DNA from: Micromonospora sp. Llam0
GTDB lineage: Bacteria; Actinomycetota; Actinomycetes; Mycobacteriales; Micromonosporaceae
Assembly (NCBI RefSeq): GCF_003751085.1
Contig: NZ_RJJY01000002.1
Span: forward strand, 2,170,001 to 2,234,000
Reading direction: 5' to 3'
DNA: 64,000 nt
Below, piece after piece: positions 8,664-15,649 of the stretch (position 1 is its first letter; every line of letters begins with the position of its first letter). The notes below the pieces were generated by a model that was given only the letters and a program-made list of their open reading frames with translations, made no database searches and had not been told where the DNA came from. The position numbers and the translations under genes are program-made.

Positions 8664-9109
8664 TATCGGCGTGGCGAATCGGCGCCGATTCTCCCGCAAA
8701 GGGCCGGTCGAGTCGAGTGGCGTACCGCTCGGCCGATACCAGTAGGTGCAAAGGCCAACCGTCGATCAGCGGAGGTGATCTGCCTGACCTCGGTACCGGA
8801 AAGGTCATCCCGCCCGGTGTCCCTGCGTCATCGACCGGTCGTGGCGGTGGGTGTCCGCCGGAAAGGTTGGTTGAATTCGGTATATGAAGGGCAAACCGAT
8901 TGATATTCTGCTAACGCCACCGCTCCCGTGGCAGGTCGGAGGTGCCCCGTGCGAACCGCGCCGACCACGATCGCCGGTGATCCACGGCCGCTGGCTTTGG
9001 CTCGCACGCCCGCGTCGGGCCGCAACCGATGGCCCCGACGAAGACCGGGCCTGCCACCCGCGATCTTGTCCGGTGCCGGCACCGGCAGCGCGGGCGTACG
9101 CAGCAACTG
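8664..9109. other. Intergenic region, no supported gene
   Basis: About 450 bases between the divergent nuclease and antitoxin genes. Short frames exist on both strands, but none has a recognisable domain, ribosome-binding site or consistent codon bias. It must contain the nuclease promoter. No repeat or RNA gene was seen. Confidence 0.5.
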
Positions 9110-9124
9110 ATCTGATTATCAGAT
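9110..9124. promoter_or_regulatory. Palindromic operator of the toxin-antitoxin operon
   Basis: ATCTGAT-T-ATCAGAT is a perfect 7-bp inverted repeat around one base, 11 bases upstream of the antitoxin ATG. Phd/YefM antitoxins bind such palindromes to repress their own operon. The site is AT-rich against a very GC-rich background and may overlap the -10 element. Confidence 0.65.
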
Positions 9125-9135
9125 AGACTGGGTCC

Positions 9136-9393
9136 ATGCGAACCATCTCGGCCACAGAAGCCTCACGGAGATTCTCCGATCTCCTCGACTCCATCGAGCG
9201 CGGCGAGAGCGTCACCGTCACGCGGGGAAACCGCCCGATCGCTGAGATCCGTCCGGCGCACCGCCGCACCGGCAGGGACCTACGAGCAGCACTCGCCGAC
9301 ATGCCCGCGCCCGACGACCGCTTCGAGACGGATCTCGCCGACGCTCTCAGCTACGTGACGAGCGAACGGACGGATCCGTGGGCCGACGCCTGA
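9136..9393 (+). CDS. Type II antitoxin, Phd/YefM family
   Basis: The protein has 85 aa. The N-terminus MRTISATEASRRFSDLLDSI and VTRGNRPIAEIRPA are the Phd/YefM DNA-binding dimer domain. The acidic C-terminal half (MPAPDDRFETDLADALSYV) should fold onto and neutralise the PIN toxin encoded next. It overlaps the toxin gene by 16 bases, giving translational coupling. A 15-base palindrome just upstream is the likely autoregulatory site. Confidence 0.9.
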   Translation: MRTISATEASRRFSDLLDSIERGESVTVTRGNRPIAEIRPAHRRTGRDLRAALADMPAPDDRFETDLADALSYVTSERTDPWADA

Positions 9394-9776
9394 TCCTCGA
9401 CACCAACGTCGTCATCGCCTACGAGCGCGGCACGCTCGACCGCGCTTCCCTCGACGAGGACGAACTGGCGATCGCCGCCATAACCGTCGCCGAGTACCGG
9501 GTCGGCATCGAAATGGCCGACACCGTCGCCCGCGCGGCAGACCGCGCCCGAGCCTTGGCCGCGATCGTCTCCGCAGTCGACGTGCTCGACTACACCGACG
9601 CCACGGCCGCTTACCACGCCAGACTCATCGCGCACGTACGACACGCCGGAACACCACGCGGCGCGCACGACCTGATCGTCGCCGCGCACGCCGCCGAGAC
9701 CGGACGAATCATCCTCAGTCGCGATGCGAAAGCCCGCTTCGGCGATCTGCCCAACGTCCTGGCAGCGCAGCCCTGA
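9378..9776 (+). CDS. vapC: PIN-domain ribonuclease toxin VapC
   Basis: The protein has 132 aa from a GTG at 9378 inside the antitoxin gene. The acidic residues of the PIN active site are visible: LILDTNVVIAYERG, then AITVAEYRVGIEMAD, then GAHDLIVAAHAAETG and LSRDAKARFGDL. VapC toxins are Mg2+-dependent RNases that usually cleave tRNA or rRNA and are held inactive by the cognate antitoxin. Length and motif order are normal for the family, so the toxin looks intact. Confidence 0.92.
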   Translation: MGRRLILDTNVVIAYERGTLDRASLDEDELAIAAITVAEYRVGIEMADTVARAADRARALAAIVSAVDVLDYTDATAAYHARLIAHVRHAGTPRGAHDLIVAAHAAETGRIILSRDAKARFGDLPNVLAAQP

Positions 9777-10119
9777 TGATTGACCACACCGCAATCGGTC
9801 ATGAGCTGGGCTTCGTAGCTCATGATCCCTCCGTTTGGGTAGCCGTCTCGGGTGGACCGGAGGTTACGGCATACGAACCCCGTAACCGTCGCGACCGGCC
9901 CTGACCTGCGGCTGCCGGTAGCGCGTGAACGAACGGTCGGCCGGGCGTAGGGCTGCTCGTCGTGCCGCACGGGCGTGTGGCAGTAGGCACGACAGCAGCA
10001 GTCTCCCCCTCCGGGTTCATTCGAACGGCTGCCTCACCGCCACGCCGCAAGCATCGCCGCGGGCCAAACCAGCGGCCCTGCCGACTCCAGCCGCTCGCAC
10101 GAGTAGCCGAGCAGCCGGT
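9777..10119. other. Intergenic stretch, no supported gene
   Basis: About 340 bases after the toxin gene. No open frame here has a domain or a plausible start. It adjoins decayed transposase fragments and is probably old mobile-element debris, but I see no terminal repeat in it. Confidence 0.4.
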
Positions 10120-10316
10120 TCACGCTCATACCGAATGAGGTGCGACACGCCACCTGCTGCACGCCCTGCGCGAGTACGAACGCCACCACGACCCAGGTAC
10201 TGACCTCATCACGGCCTCGCGAACGCCCGGCCACTGCGCCCGCTGCCCGAGCCGATCGCTGAACCGCCTGCGCATCCACCGACACGACCGACTCAGCGGC
10301 CTCCTCCACGAATCTC
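10120..10316 (+). pseudogene. C-terminal remnant of an rve-type (integrase core) transposase
   Basis: Translation in shifting plus-strand frames gives HLLHALREYERHHDP, a segment with proline/leucine spacing, and then IHRHDRLSGLLHE. This is the order seen at the C-termini of IS3/IS481-like integrase-core transposases (LREYxxHYN...HRPHRAL... then DRLGGLIHEY). Frameshifts and stops interrupt it, and the catalytic DDE part is absent. It is a dead fragment. Confidence 0.55.
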
Positions 10317-10359
10317 GAGAAACGCCGCCTGACCAGTACAGGCGGGATTCTCGGCACCC

Positions 10360-10434
10360 TCACCGTTTGAGGATGTCGAGTTCCTCGTGCAGCCGGCGGT
10401 TCTCCCGCCACAGCCGCGCCAACTCGCCCCCGTT
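10360..10434 (-). pseudogene. IS3-family OrfA fragment
   Basis: The minus strand encodes GELARLWRENRRLHEELDIL followed by KR and a stop. This closely resembles the end of the OrfA coiled coil of IS3-family transposases (ELxRLRRENxxLxxExDILKK). The helix-turn-helix part and OrfB are missing, so it is a small relic. Confidence 0.45.
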
Positions 10435-10484
10435 CGTCGCCGGTCAACCCGGCGGTACGGGTGCCGGCGTCGAGGTCGGCCTAC

Positions 10485-10500
10485 TACGGCAGCCGCCATT
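10485..10500. repeat. IS701-type left terminal inverted repeat
   Basis: TACGGCAGCCGCCATT, preceded by the CTAC target copy at 10481-10484. The same 16 bases plus six more recur, inverted, at 31074-31095. Confidence 0.9.
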
Positions 10501-10502
10501 TG

Positions 10503-11531
10503 CTAGTTGACCAGGGCGTATTCGTGGTTGAGGCGGGTGCGTTTGTGGTGCCAGCGGGCGCGGGCCTGGTGGCGTCGTCGCCAGGTGAGCCAGTTGAGGG
10601 CGTGGTCGGGTGGTTGTGGGTGGTGGAGTGCGTTGGCGAGGAGTCGTCCGATCTCGGGCACGGTCAGTGGGATCAGTCCGGGTTCGGCCGGTGGTGGCTG
10701 GTCGGGTGTGGTCGGTGGGGGTGCCTGGCTGTCGGTGCGGTGGCGTAGCTGTGCGGCGGTGACCGCGCAGACCGCGAGGGCGGCCATGACCAGCACGGTG
10801 TGCCGGGCGATCGCGTCGTGCAGGCGTGCCTGGCACTGGTCCAGGCCGAAGTGGTCCTTGCCGAACTCGAAGCATTCCTCGACCGGCCACCGCAGGCCGG
10901 CGGCGCGGACCAGCCGCGACACGACCGCCGGCTGCCCCTCGGGCACGAAGCAGTAGTGGAACGCCAGTTCACCGGTGGCCAGGTGACGGCGTACGAGGAG
11001 ATGGTGTCGGGGTGAGGCGGTGGCGATCCACGCCCACGCGTACCAGCGGTGTCCCTTCGACCCCGCGCCGGCCGAGCGGACCTGCCAGCCCCGACCGGCC
11101 CCACCGACCAGCAGGTCAACGGCTTGCGCGCAGGTCAGCCGGTCACCGGACGGCGTCCGGACCATGAATGTCGAGGCGACCCGCAGCACGTACGCCTGCC
11201 CGCGGGCTTCGAGGAACTCCCTCAGTTCGGTGCAGTTGCCGTACACCTCGTCACCGCAGATCACGTCGAAGGTCAGCTCGTCGGCGTACGCCTGGGTGCA
11301 CAGGTCGATCGCGAGTTGGCCCTTCGTGCGGAACTCCGTGTCCGCCGGCAGCCCCGTCCGTCCGGCGGTGGCCGGGTCGGTGATCTGCTCGGCGGGGATC
11401 CACTGCCGGGCGGCGATCAGGGCGTGGCCGGTCCGTTCCCGCACGTAGGCCAGGTGCACGGTGTTGATGCCGTTGGCGACCCGACCGGCGCAGCCCATGT
11501 ACTGCCGTTTCACCCCGGCCGTCGCCGTGCC
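10503..11531 (-). pseudogene. IS701-family transposase, C-terminal part (split by RIT)
   Basis: About 340 residues starting at GTATAGVKRQYMGCAGR and ending EYALVN-stop three bases inside the terminal repeat. It retains the later catalytic region: CGDEVYGNCTELREFLE supplies the second acidic residue, and RWPVEECFEFGKDHFGLDQ supplies the Glu with the EExF pattern of DDE transposases of this family. The first catalytic Asp lies on the other part, 3.4 kb away. A GTG at 11513 opens this frame, but a functional protein is unlikely. The two parts rejoin exactly in sequence (KHGT / TATAGVKRQ). Confidence 0.88.
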
Positions 11532-11556
11532 TTATGTCGAGCCGACGGTTATGCCG
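11527..11556. repeat. RIT terminal inverted repeat, low-coordinate end
   Basis: It starts GTGCCTTATGTCGAGC and continues to ATGCCG. It pairs with 14893-14922 with two mismatches in 30. Its inner half, ACGGTTATGCCG (11545-11556), recurs inverted at 11605-11616, suggesting several recombinase-binding sites at this end. Confidence 0.8.
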
Positions 11557-11629
11557 TGGTCGGTGCGGATGCCGTGTCGTTCGGTGGTTGTCTGGTTTCG
11601 ACCGCGGCATAACCGTTGGAGGATCGGGG

Positions 11630-12619
11630 TCAGAGCTGTTCGAGGAAGGCGAGTAGATCGTCGCTGGCCTGGTAGCGGGTGGGGTCGGTGTTCGGCGGGG
11701 TGGTCCGGGCGATGGCTTGTTCTTTGAGTGCCATGTCGGCGTGCAGGTAGATGCGGGTCGTGGCCGGGGTTTCGTGGCCGAGCCAGAGCGCGATGACGGT
11801 GATGTCGACGCCGGCGTGGAGCAGGTTCATCGCTGCGGTGTGTCGCAGGGTGTGCGGGGTGATGTGCTTGGTCTGTAGCGACGGGCAGATGCGTGCTGCG
11901 GCGGCTGCGTGCTTGGCGACGAGGCAGGAGACAGCGTCGTGGGACAGCCGGGTGCCGCGACGGGTCGTGAACAGGGGGTCGGTGTCGGCGTGCCGGCGTG
12001 TGGTGAGCCAGCTTGTCAGGATGCTGACGGTGTGGGCGGTCAGCGGGGTGCAGCGGTCCTTGCGGCCCTTTCCCCGGCAGCGGACATGCGCGCCGGCACC
12101 GAGTTGGAGGTCACGGAAGGTGAGCGCGGTCAGCTCTGCGACGCGTAGTCCGGTCTGGGCGGTCAACGTGAGTAGGGCATGATCTCGGCAGCCGTGCCAG
12201 GTGGTGGTGTCGGGGGCGGTCAGCAGTGCGTCGAGTTCGGCGGGGTTGAGGAAGCTGACGATCGTCGTGGTGGTCCGTTTGGTCTGGATGGCCAGGACCC
12301 GGGCGATCAGGTCGGCGTGTTCAGGTGCACGCAGGCTGGCGTAGCGGAACAGGGAGTGGATCGCGGCCAGCCGGGTGTTACGGGTGGCGACGGTGTTGCC
12401 GCGTGTCGTTTCGAGGTGGTGCAGGAATTCGCCGATGGTGACGGCGTCCAGGTCGGTCAGGTCGAGTCGGGCGGGGAGTTTCCCGGTCTGCTGGTGGACG
12501 TGTGTGAGTAGCAGCCGCAGGGTGTCGCGGTAGGAGGTGATGGTGTGCGGGCTGGCGTCGTACTGGGTCATCAGCCGGTCGGTGAAGAACGCCTGTAGCA
12601 GCGGTGCGAGCGCGGTCAC
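11630..12619 (-). CDS. ritC: Tyrosine recombinase, third gene of RIT
   Basis: The protein has 329 aa from a GTG at 12619 that overlaps the RitB stop as GTGA. The N-terminal SAM-like core-binding domain (about residues 1-100, SPHTITSYRDTLRLLLTHV) is followed by the catalytic domain. Arg I is in TGLRVAELTAL, the HxxR box in HTLRHTAAMN, the second His in WLGHETPATT and the tyrosine in RIYLHAD. All canonical residues are present, so this subunit looks active. It lies closest to the low-coordinate element end. Confidence 0.92.
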   Translation of the reverse strand: MTALAPLLQAFFTDRLMTQYDASPHTITSYRDTLRLLLTHVHQQTGKLPARLDLTDLDAVTIGEFLHHLETTRGNTVATRNTRLAAIHSLFRYASLRAPEHADLIARVLAIQTKRTTTTIVSFLNPAELDALLTAPDTTTWHGCRDHALLTLTAQTGLRVAELTALTFRDLQLGAGAHVRCRGKGRKDRCTPLTAHTVSILTSWLTTRRHADTDPLFTTRRGTRLSHDAVSCLVAKHAAAAARICPSLQTKHITPHTLRHTAAMNLLHAGVDITVIALWLGHETPATTRIYLHADMALKEQAIARTTPPNTDPTRYQASDDLLAFLEQL

Positions 12620-13554
12620 GGCCTGGTCACCTCGCCGTGGTTCGGCGGGGCTGCCGCGTCGAGGCGTCGCGCGGCCAGAGCCAGCAGTTGCGGGGTGGCT
12701 TGCAGATACCAGTAGGTGGCTTCCGGGCTGTTGTGGCCGAGGAACGCCGAGAGCACCGGAAGCCGGGCCGACACGTCGAGGTCGGCGGAGTACCAGTCGA
12801 TCAGGACGTCGACCGCGAACGTGTGCCTCAGATCGTGGATGCGGGGACGACGGCGCCCGGGCCGGGTGTGGATGTCAGCGGCGGCCAGGAGCCTGGTGAA
12901 GATCTGGTGCACGCCGCGATACTGGACGCGCCGTCCGGTGCCGGTGAGGAAGAACCCGGGCGAGACCGGGGTGAGGCATAGCCGGTCGCGGCGGACGGCG
13001 TAGGCGGCGAGCATCCGCGCCGTGGTGGGGTGCAGTGGGACCAGACGGGTCTGATCGTTCTTGCCGGTCACCGTCACCGCCGCCGCGTGCGGGTCGATGT
13101 CGTCACGGTTGAGGGCGAGGGCTTCACCGACGCGCACGCCGCTGGCTGCCAGCAGGCTTATCAGGGCCTGCATCGTGGCCGCCGGCAGCGGCGCGGCGAT
13201 TGTGCCCGCAGCGTGCACCAACGCCGCGACCTCCTCGCCCGAGTAGTGGTAAGGAGTCGGTTGATGCGCCCGGCCGGGCAGCAGCCCAGGCGGTGGGACC
13301 TGGCAGTCCGGGTCGAACGCGGCCAGGTATCGGGCGAAGCCGCGCACTATCGCCAGGCGCTGCCGCTTGCGCGCGGCGGTGATGTCGTCGGGCTCGCTCG
13401 CCCATGCCACCGCCGCCGCGACGGTGACGGTCGGCTGGCCGGTCCGGTCGAGCCGGTCGGCGAACTCCAGTAGCGACCGGCCATCGCCGCGCAACGTGAA
13501 TCCCAGGGTGCGACGCATCGCCAGGTACTGCTCTGCCCGGGCGCGGATGCTCAT
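12616..13554 (-). CDS. ritB: Tyrosine recombinase, second gene of RIT
   Basis: The protein has 312 aa. The ATG at 13554 overlaps the RitA stop as ATGA, which fixes the start; longer in-frame versions would run into RitA. Core-binding domain: YLAMRRTLGFTLRGDGRSLL. Catalytic residues: Arg I in SGVRVGEALAL, HDLRHTFAV, LGHNSPEAT and tyrosine in YWYLQ. It contains a long insertion, DVLIDWYSADLDVSARLPVL, before the second His, a feature also seen in other XerC/D-like members of trios. It looks intact. Confidence 0.92.
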   Translation of the reverse strand: MSIRARAEQYLAMRRTLGFTLRGDGRSLLEFADRLDRTGQPTVTVAAAVAWASEPDDITAARKRQRLAIVRGFARYLAAFDPDCQVPPPGLLPGRAHQPTPYHYSGEEVAALVHAAGTIAAPLPAATMQALISLLAASGVRVGEALALNRDDIDPHAAAVTVTGKNDQTRLVPLHPTTARMLAAYAVRRDRLCLTPVSPGFFLTGTGRRVQYRGVHQIFTRLLAAADIHTRPGRRRPRIHDLRHTFAVDVLIDWYSADLDVSARLPVLSAFLGHNSPEATYWYLQATPQLLALAARRLDAAAPPNHGEVTRP

Positions 13555-14759
13555 CGTGGCGCTCCTTGCGGACAGGGCCTGGCCAACTCGGCCAGCCGGG
13601 CCTGGTCCAACCGTGCATAGATCGCGGTGGTCCGCTGCTGGGCGTGCCGCAGCAACTGCCCGATCTCCTCCATCGACGCGCCGGCCGCGAGCAGATCGCA
13701 GGCTGCCGCGTGCCGCATCCCGTGCGGCCCGAACCGGGGCACCCCGGCCCGGGCGCACGCAGCACCGACCAGCACGGTCACCGACGAGGTCGCCAACCCG
13801 GTGAACGGCGCCTTCACCGTGATGAACACGTTCCGCGCGGCGGTGGCCGGCCTGGCGTGCAGCAGGTAATCGGCGATCGCCGCGCCGACATCAGCCGGCA
13901 ACGGCAGCACATCGACCCGGCCGCCCTTGCCTCGAACGATCAACTCGCCCGCCCGCCAGTCGATGTCGGCCAACTCCAGCCGGGCCAACGTCAGCAGGAC
14001 CGCGTAGTCCCGACGGCCGACCGCGCTGCCTCGATCGCAGCCGGCCAGCACAGTCCGGACCTGTGCACGGGCGGCCGCCCGTGGCCGGACCAGGTTCCGA
14101 GGCCTGCCCCGACCGGCCGGAACCGCACCGGACAACCCGAGCGGAACACGCCCGGCCAGGTGCAGGAACCGCAGCAGCGACCGCAACGCGGGCAACGTCA
14201 CCATGTCCAACGCCGTACTACGCCTCCGTGTGCTCCAATCCCGCACGAAGTCGATGACCTGCCCGGCCGACAGGCCCGGCAGCGTCTCCTCCAACGACCC
14301 AGGCAGCCCGGTCAAGAACGTCCGAGCGCATCGCAGGTAGTGCCTCACCGTGCCCGCGGCCAACCCACGCTCGTCTTCCAGGTACCGGCGGTACTCGCTC
14401 AACAACACATCCAGCGGCGTGACCGCGGCCATCACCGCCGCTGGCGGCGGGACCACTCCCAGCCTGCGCAGATACCCCAGCACCGGCGCCAACGCCCGGT
14501 CACCCACCCGAGTCCGGACACCAGCAGACCGGCACTGCTGCTGAAACTCCCGCACGACCCCGCTGGTCAACTCGCCCGCAACGAGACCACACTCGACCAG
14601 CCAGCAGCTCAGACCCGCCAACCGGTGCACATGATCAACGATGGTGTCCGGCGAGAACCCCTGCCTCGCCAAGTCCTCGCGCAACCCGTCGGCGAACGGC
14701 GCGAGCGGTCCCTGCACCACGATTCGACGGCGATGCCGTCCCACATCCTTCGCGTCCAT
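13551..14759 (-). CDS. ritA: Tyrosine recombinase, first gene of RIT (Arg I apparently deleted)
   Basis: The protein has 402 aa from the ATG at 14759 (MDAKDVGRHRRR). It has an N-terminal extension, then a core-binding domain (YRRYLEDERGLAAGTVRHYL) and a catalytic domain with HGMRHAAACDLLA, LLRHAQQRTTAIYA and the tyrosine. Where relatives read ...LARLGLRAGEVAAL..ELADIDW, this protein reads LLTLARLELADIDWRAGEL. About ten residues, including catalytic Arg I, are missing in frame. Strand-cleavage chemistry is therefore doubtful unless Arg is supplied by a partner. Its stop overlaps the RitB start by four bases. Confidence 0.88.
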   Translation of the reverse strand: MDAKDVGRHRRRIVVQGPLAPFADGLREDLARQGFSPDTIVDHVHRLAGLSCWLVECGLVAGELTSGVVREFQQQCRSAGVRTRVGDRALAPVLGYLRRLGVVPPPAAVMAAVTPLDVLLSEYRRYLEDERGLAAGTVRHYLRCARTFLTGLPGSLEETLPGLSAGQVIDFVRDWSTRRRSTALDMVTLPALRSLLRFLHLAGRVPLGLSGAVPAGRGRPRNLVRPRAAARAQVRTVLAGCDRGSAVGRRDYAVLLTLARLELADIDWRAGELIVRGKGGRVDVLPLPADVGAAIADYLLHARPATAARNVFITVKAPFTGLATSSVTVLVGAACARAGVPRFGPHGMRHAAACDLLAAGASMEEIGQLLRHAQQRTTAIYARLDQARLAELARPCPQGAPR

Positions 14760-14892
14760 GATCTTCTCCTGTCTGTCGATGGACCACATCGACCAGACAC
14801 GAGAAACCCGCAACCCCGACGGACAACCGTTGCGTAATGCCGCACCACGACCGAGGACACAGCACTCTGACCAGCACTGATCAGAGGCGACA

Positions 14893-14922
14893 CGACATAA
14901 CCGTCAGCTCGACATAAGGCAC
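14893..14922. repeat. RIT terminal inverted repeat, high-coordinate end
   Basis: This is the complement of the repeat at 11527-11556 with two mismatches in 30. It lies just inside a 20-base palindrome (14924-14943) that abuts the interrupted transposase codons. Confidence 0.8.
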
Positions 14923-14923
14923 G

Positions 14924-14943
14924 TAATGCCGAGTTCGGCATTA
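14924..14943. repeat. Palindrome at the RIT/IS701 junction
   Basis: TAATGCCGA-GT-TCGGCATTA is a perfect 9-bp inverted repeat with a 2-base centre. It sits between the RIT terminal repeat and the last intact transposase codon and supplies the stop codon that truncates the N-terminal transposase part. No counterpart is present at the other end. Confidence 0.7.
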
Positions 14944-15366
14944 GGTGCCGTGCTTCGGCTGTCCGGTCTCGTCCAACGCCCCGACCGCCAGCCCACGCCG
15001 CCGCCGGACGGCCGCCGCCGCGTTCAACCCGGCGGCCGCGTACCGCCGCACCCGGCTCGCCACGCCCTCGGTATCCCACACCGCCCGGTTCAACAACCGC
15101 TGGGTCCGGTCCGGCGTGGCGTCCCCGACGTGCTCGGCGATGGTCCAGCCGTTGCGTTTCGGCATCCTGCTGACCAGCGCCGACACGTACCGGCCGGCGT
15201 GCCGCCACGTCCGCGTCTGGACGAAACACGACCGCACCTGCTCCAACAGCTTGCCCCGTGCGCGCACCGCCCGGTCAGCCGCTACCCTGGCAGCAGCAGC
15301 CGCCTTCGATCTTGTAGTTCTCACAAACACATGATCAACAAGGCGGCTGCGTCCATGTTGCACCAC
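14941..15366 (-). pseudogene. IS701-family transposase, N-terminal part (split by RIT)
   Basis: 141 residues ending ALDETGQPKHGT and then a stop codon contributed by the RIT end. The segment VSRMPKRNGWTIAEHVGDAT, followed by RTQRLLNRAVWD, is the typical IS701 N-terminal domain. LDETGQ carries the first catalytic Asp of the DDE triad. The reading resumes at 11531 with GTATAGVKRQ. The start is about 34 bases inside the right terminal repeat, as expected for an IS. Confidence 0.88.
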
Positions 15367-15399
15367 CCCAGCCGACGCGTCCTACCTGGTCACAGCCCT

Positions 15400-15415
15400 A
15401 ATGGCGGCTGCCGTA
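15400..15415. repeat. IS701-type right terminal inverted repeat
   Basis: AATGGCGGCTGCCGTA, the exact complement of the left repeat, followed by the CTAC target copy at 15416-15419. Confidence 0.9.
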
Positions 15416-15574
15416 CTACTTGACCCACTCGCGCGGCGCGGTCTCGGTCAGGCCGAAGTCCCTCGCGCCTCGTGACCTTGCGGGAGCTGCCGGAACTGCC
15501 TCGCGCCGTCGCGTCGCCAGGAGCGGATGCAGGGCGGCCCATGGCAGATGGCCACAGCGGCTATGGTCTCTGGT

Positions 15575-15649
15575 ATGGCGTTCGAGGCGCTCTCGACCGT
15601 CAAACCCGACTCCTGCCCCAACACGCGCGAGAAGGACAAACCACGTTGA
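15575..15649 (+). CDS. Possible 24-residue leader or small peptide
   Basis: An ATG frame encodes MAFEALSTVKPDSCPNTREK and four more residues (DKPR). Its TGA overlaps the TTG start of the cysteine-ligase gene as TTGA, so translation of the two could be coupled. One cysteine codon is present. No good Shine-Dalgarno sequence precedes the ATG, but TATGGT lies 8 bases upstream and could be a -10 box for a leaderless message. It could be an attenuator peptide, a tiny product or chance. Confidence 0.3.
   Translation: MAFEALSTVKPDSCPNTREKDKPR

Larger units (their letters stand above)
11527..14943 (-). mobile_element. Recombinase-in-trio (RIT) element
   Basis: Three overlapping tyrosine recombinase genes in the order A-B-C are enclosed by long terminal inverted repeats (11527-11556 against 14893-14922, 28 of 30 positions identical). 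The ends lie inside an IS701 transposase gene, whose interrupted coding sequence rejoins around a shared GGCAC. The exact edges are uncertain by a few bases: at the high-coordinate end a palindrome TAATGCCGA-GT-TCGGCATTA lies between the repeat and the host gene. RIT elements are a known but mechanistically poorly understood class. Confidence 0.85.
10485..15415 (-). mobile_element. IS701-family insertion sequence carrying a nested RIT element
   Basis: The element is bounded by a perfect 16-bp terminal inverted repeat (TACGGCAGCCGCCATT at 10485-10500, its complement at 15400-15415). It is flanked by a 4-bp direct repeat CTAC (10481-10484 and 15416-15419), the target duplication size expected for IS701. 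Without the insert it would be about 1.5 kb with one minus-strand transposase gene. That gene is split into two parts (14941-15366 and 10503-11531) by a RIT element of about 3.4 kb. The intact repeats and clean target duplication show that the IS arrived first and the RIT element entered it later. Confidence 0.9.
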
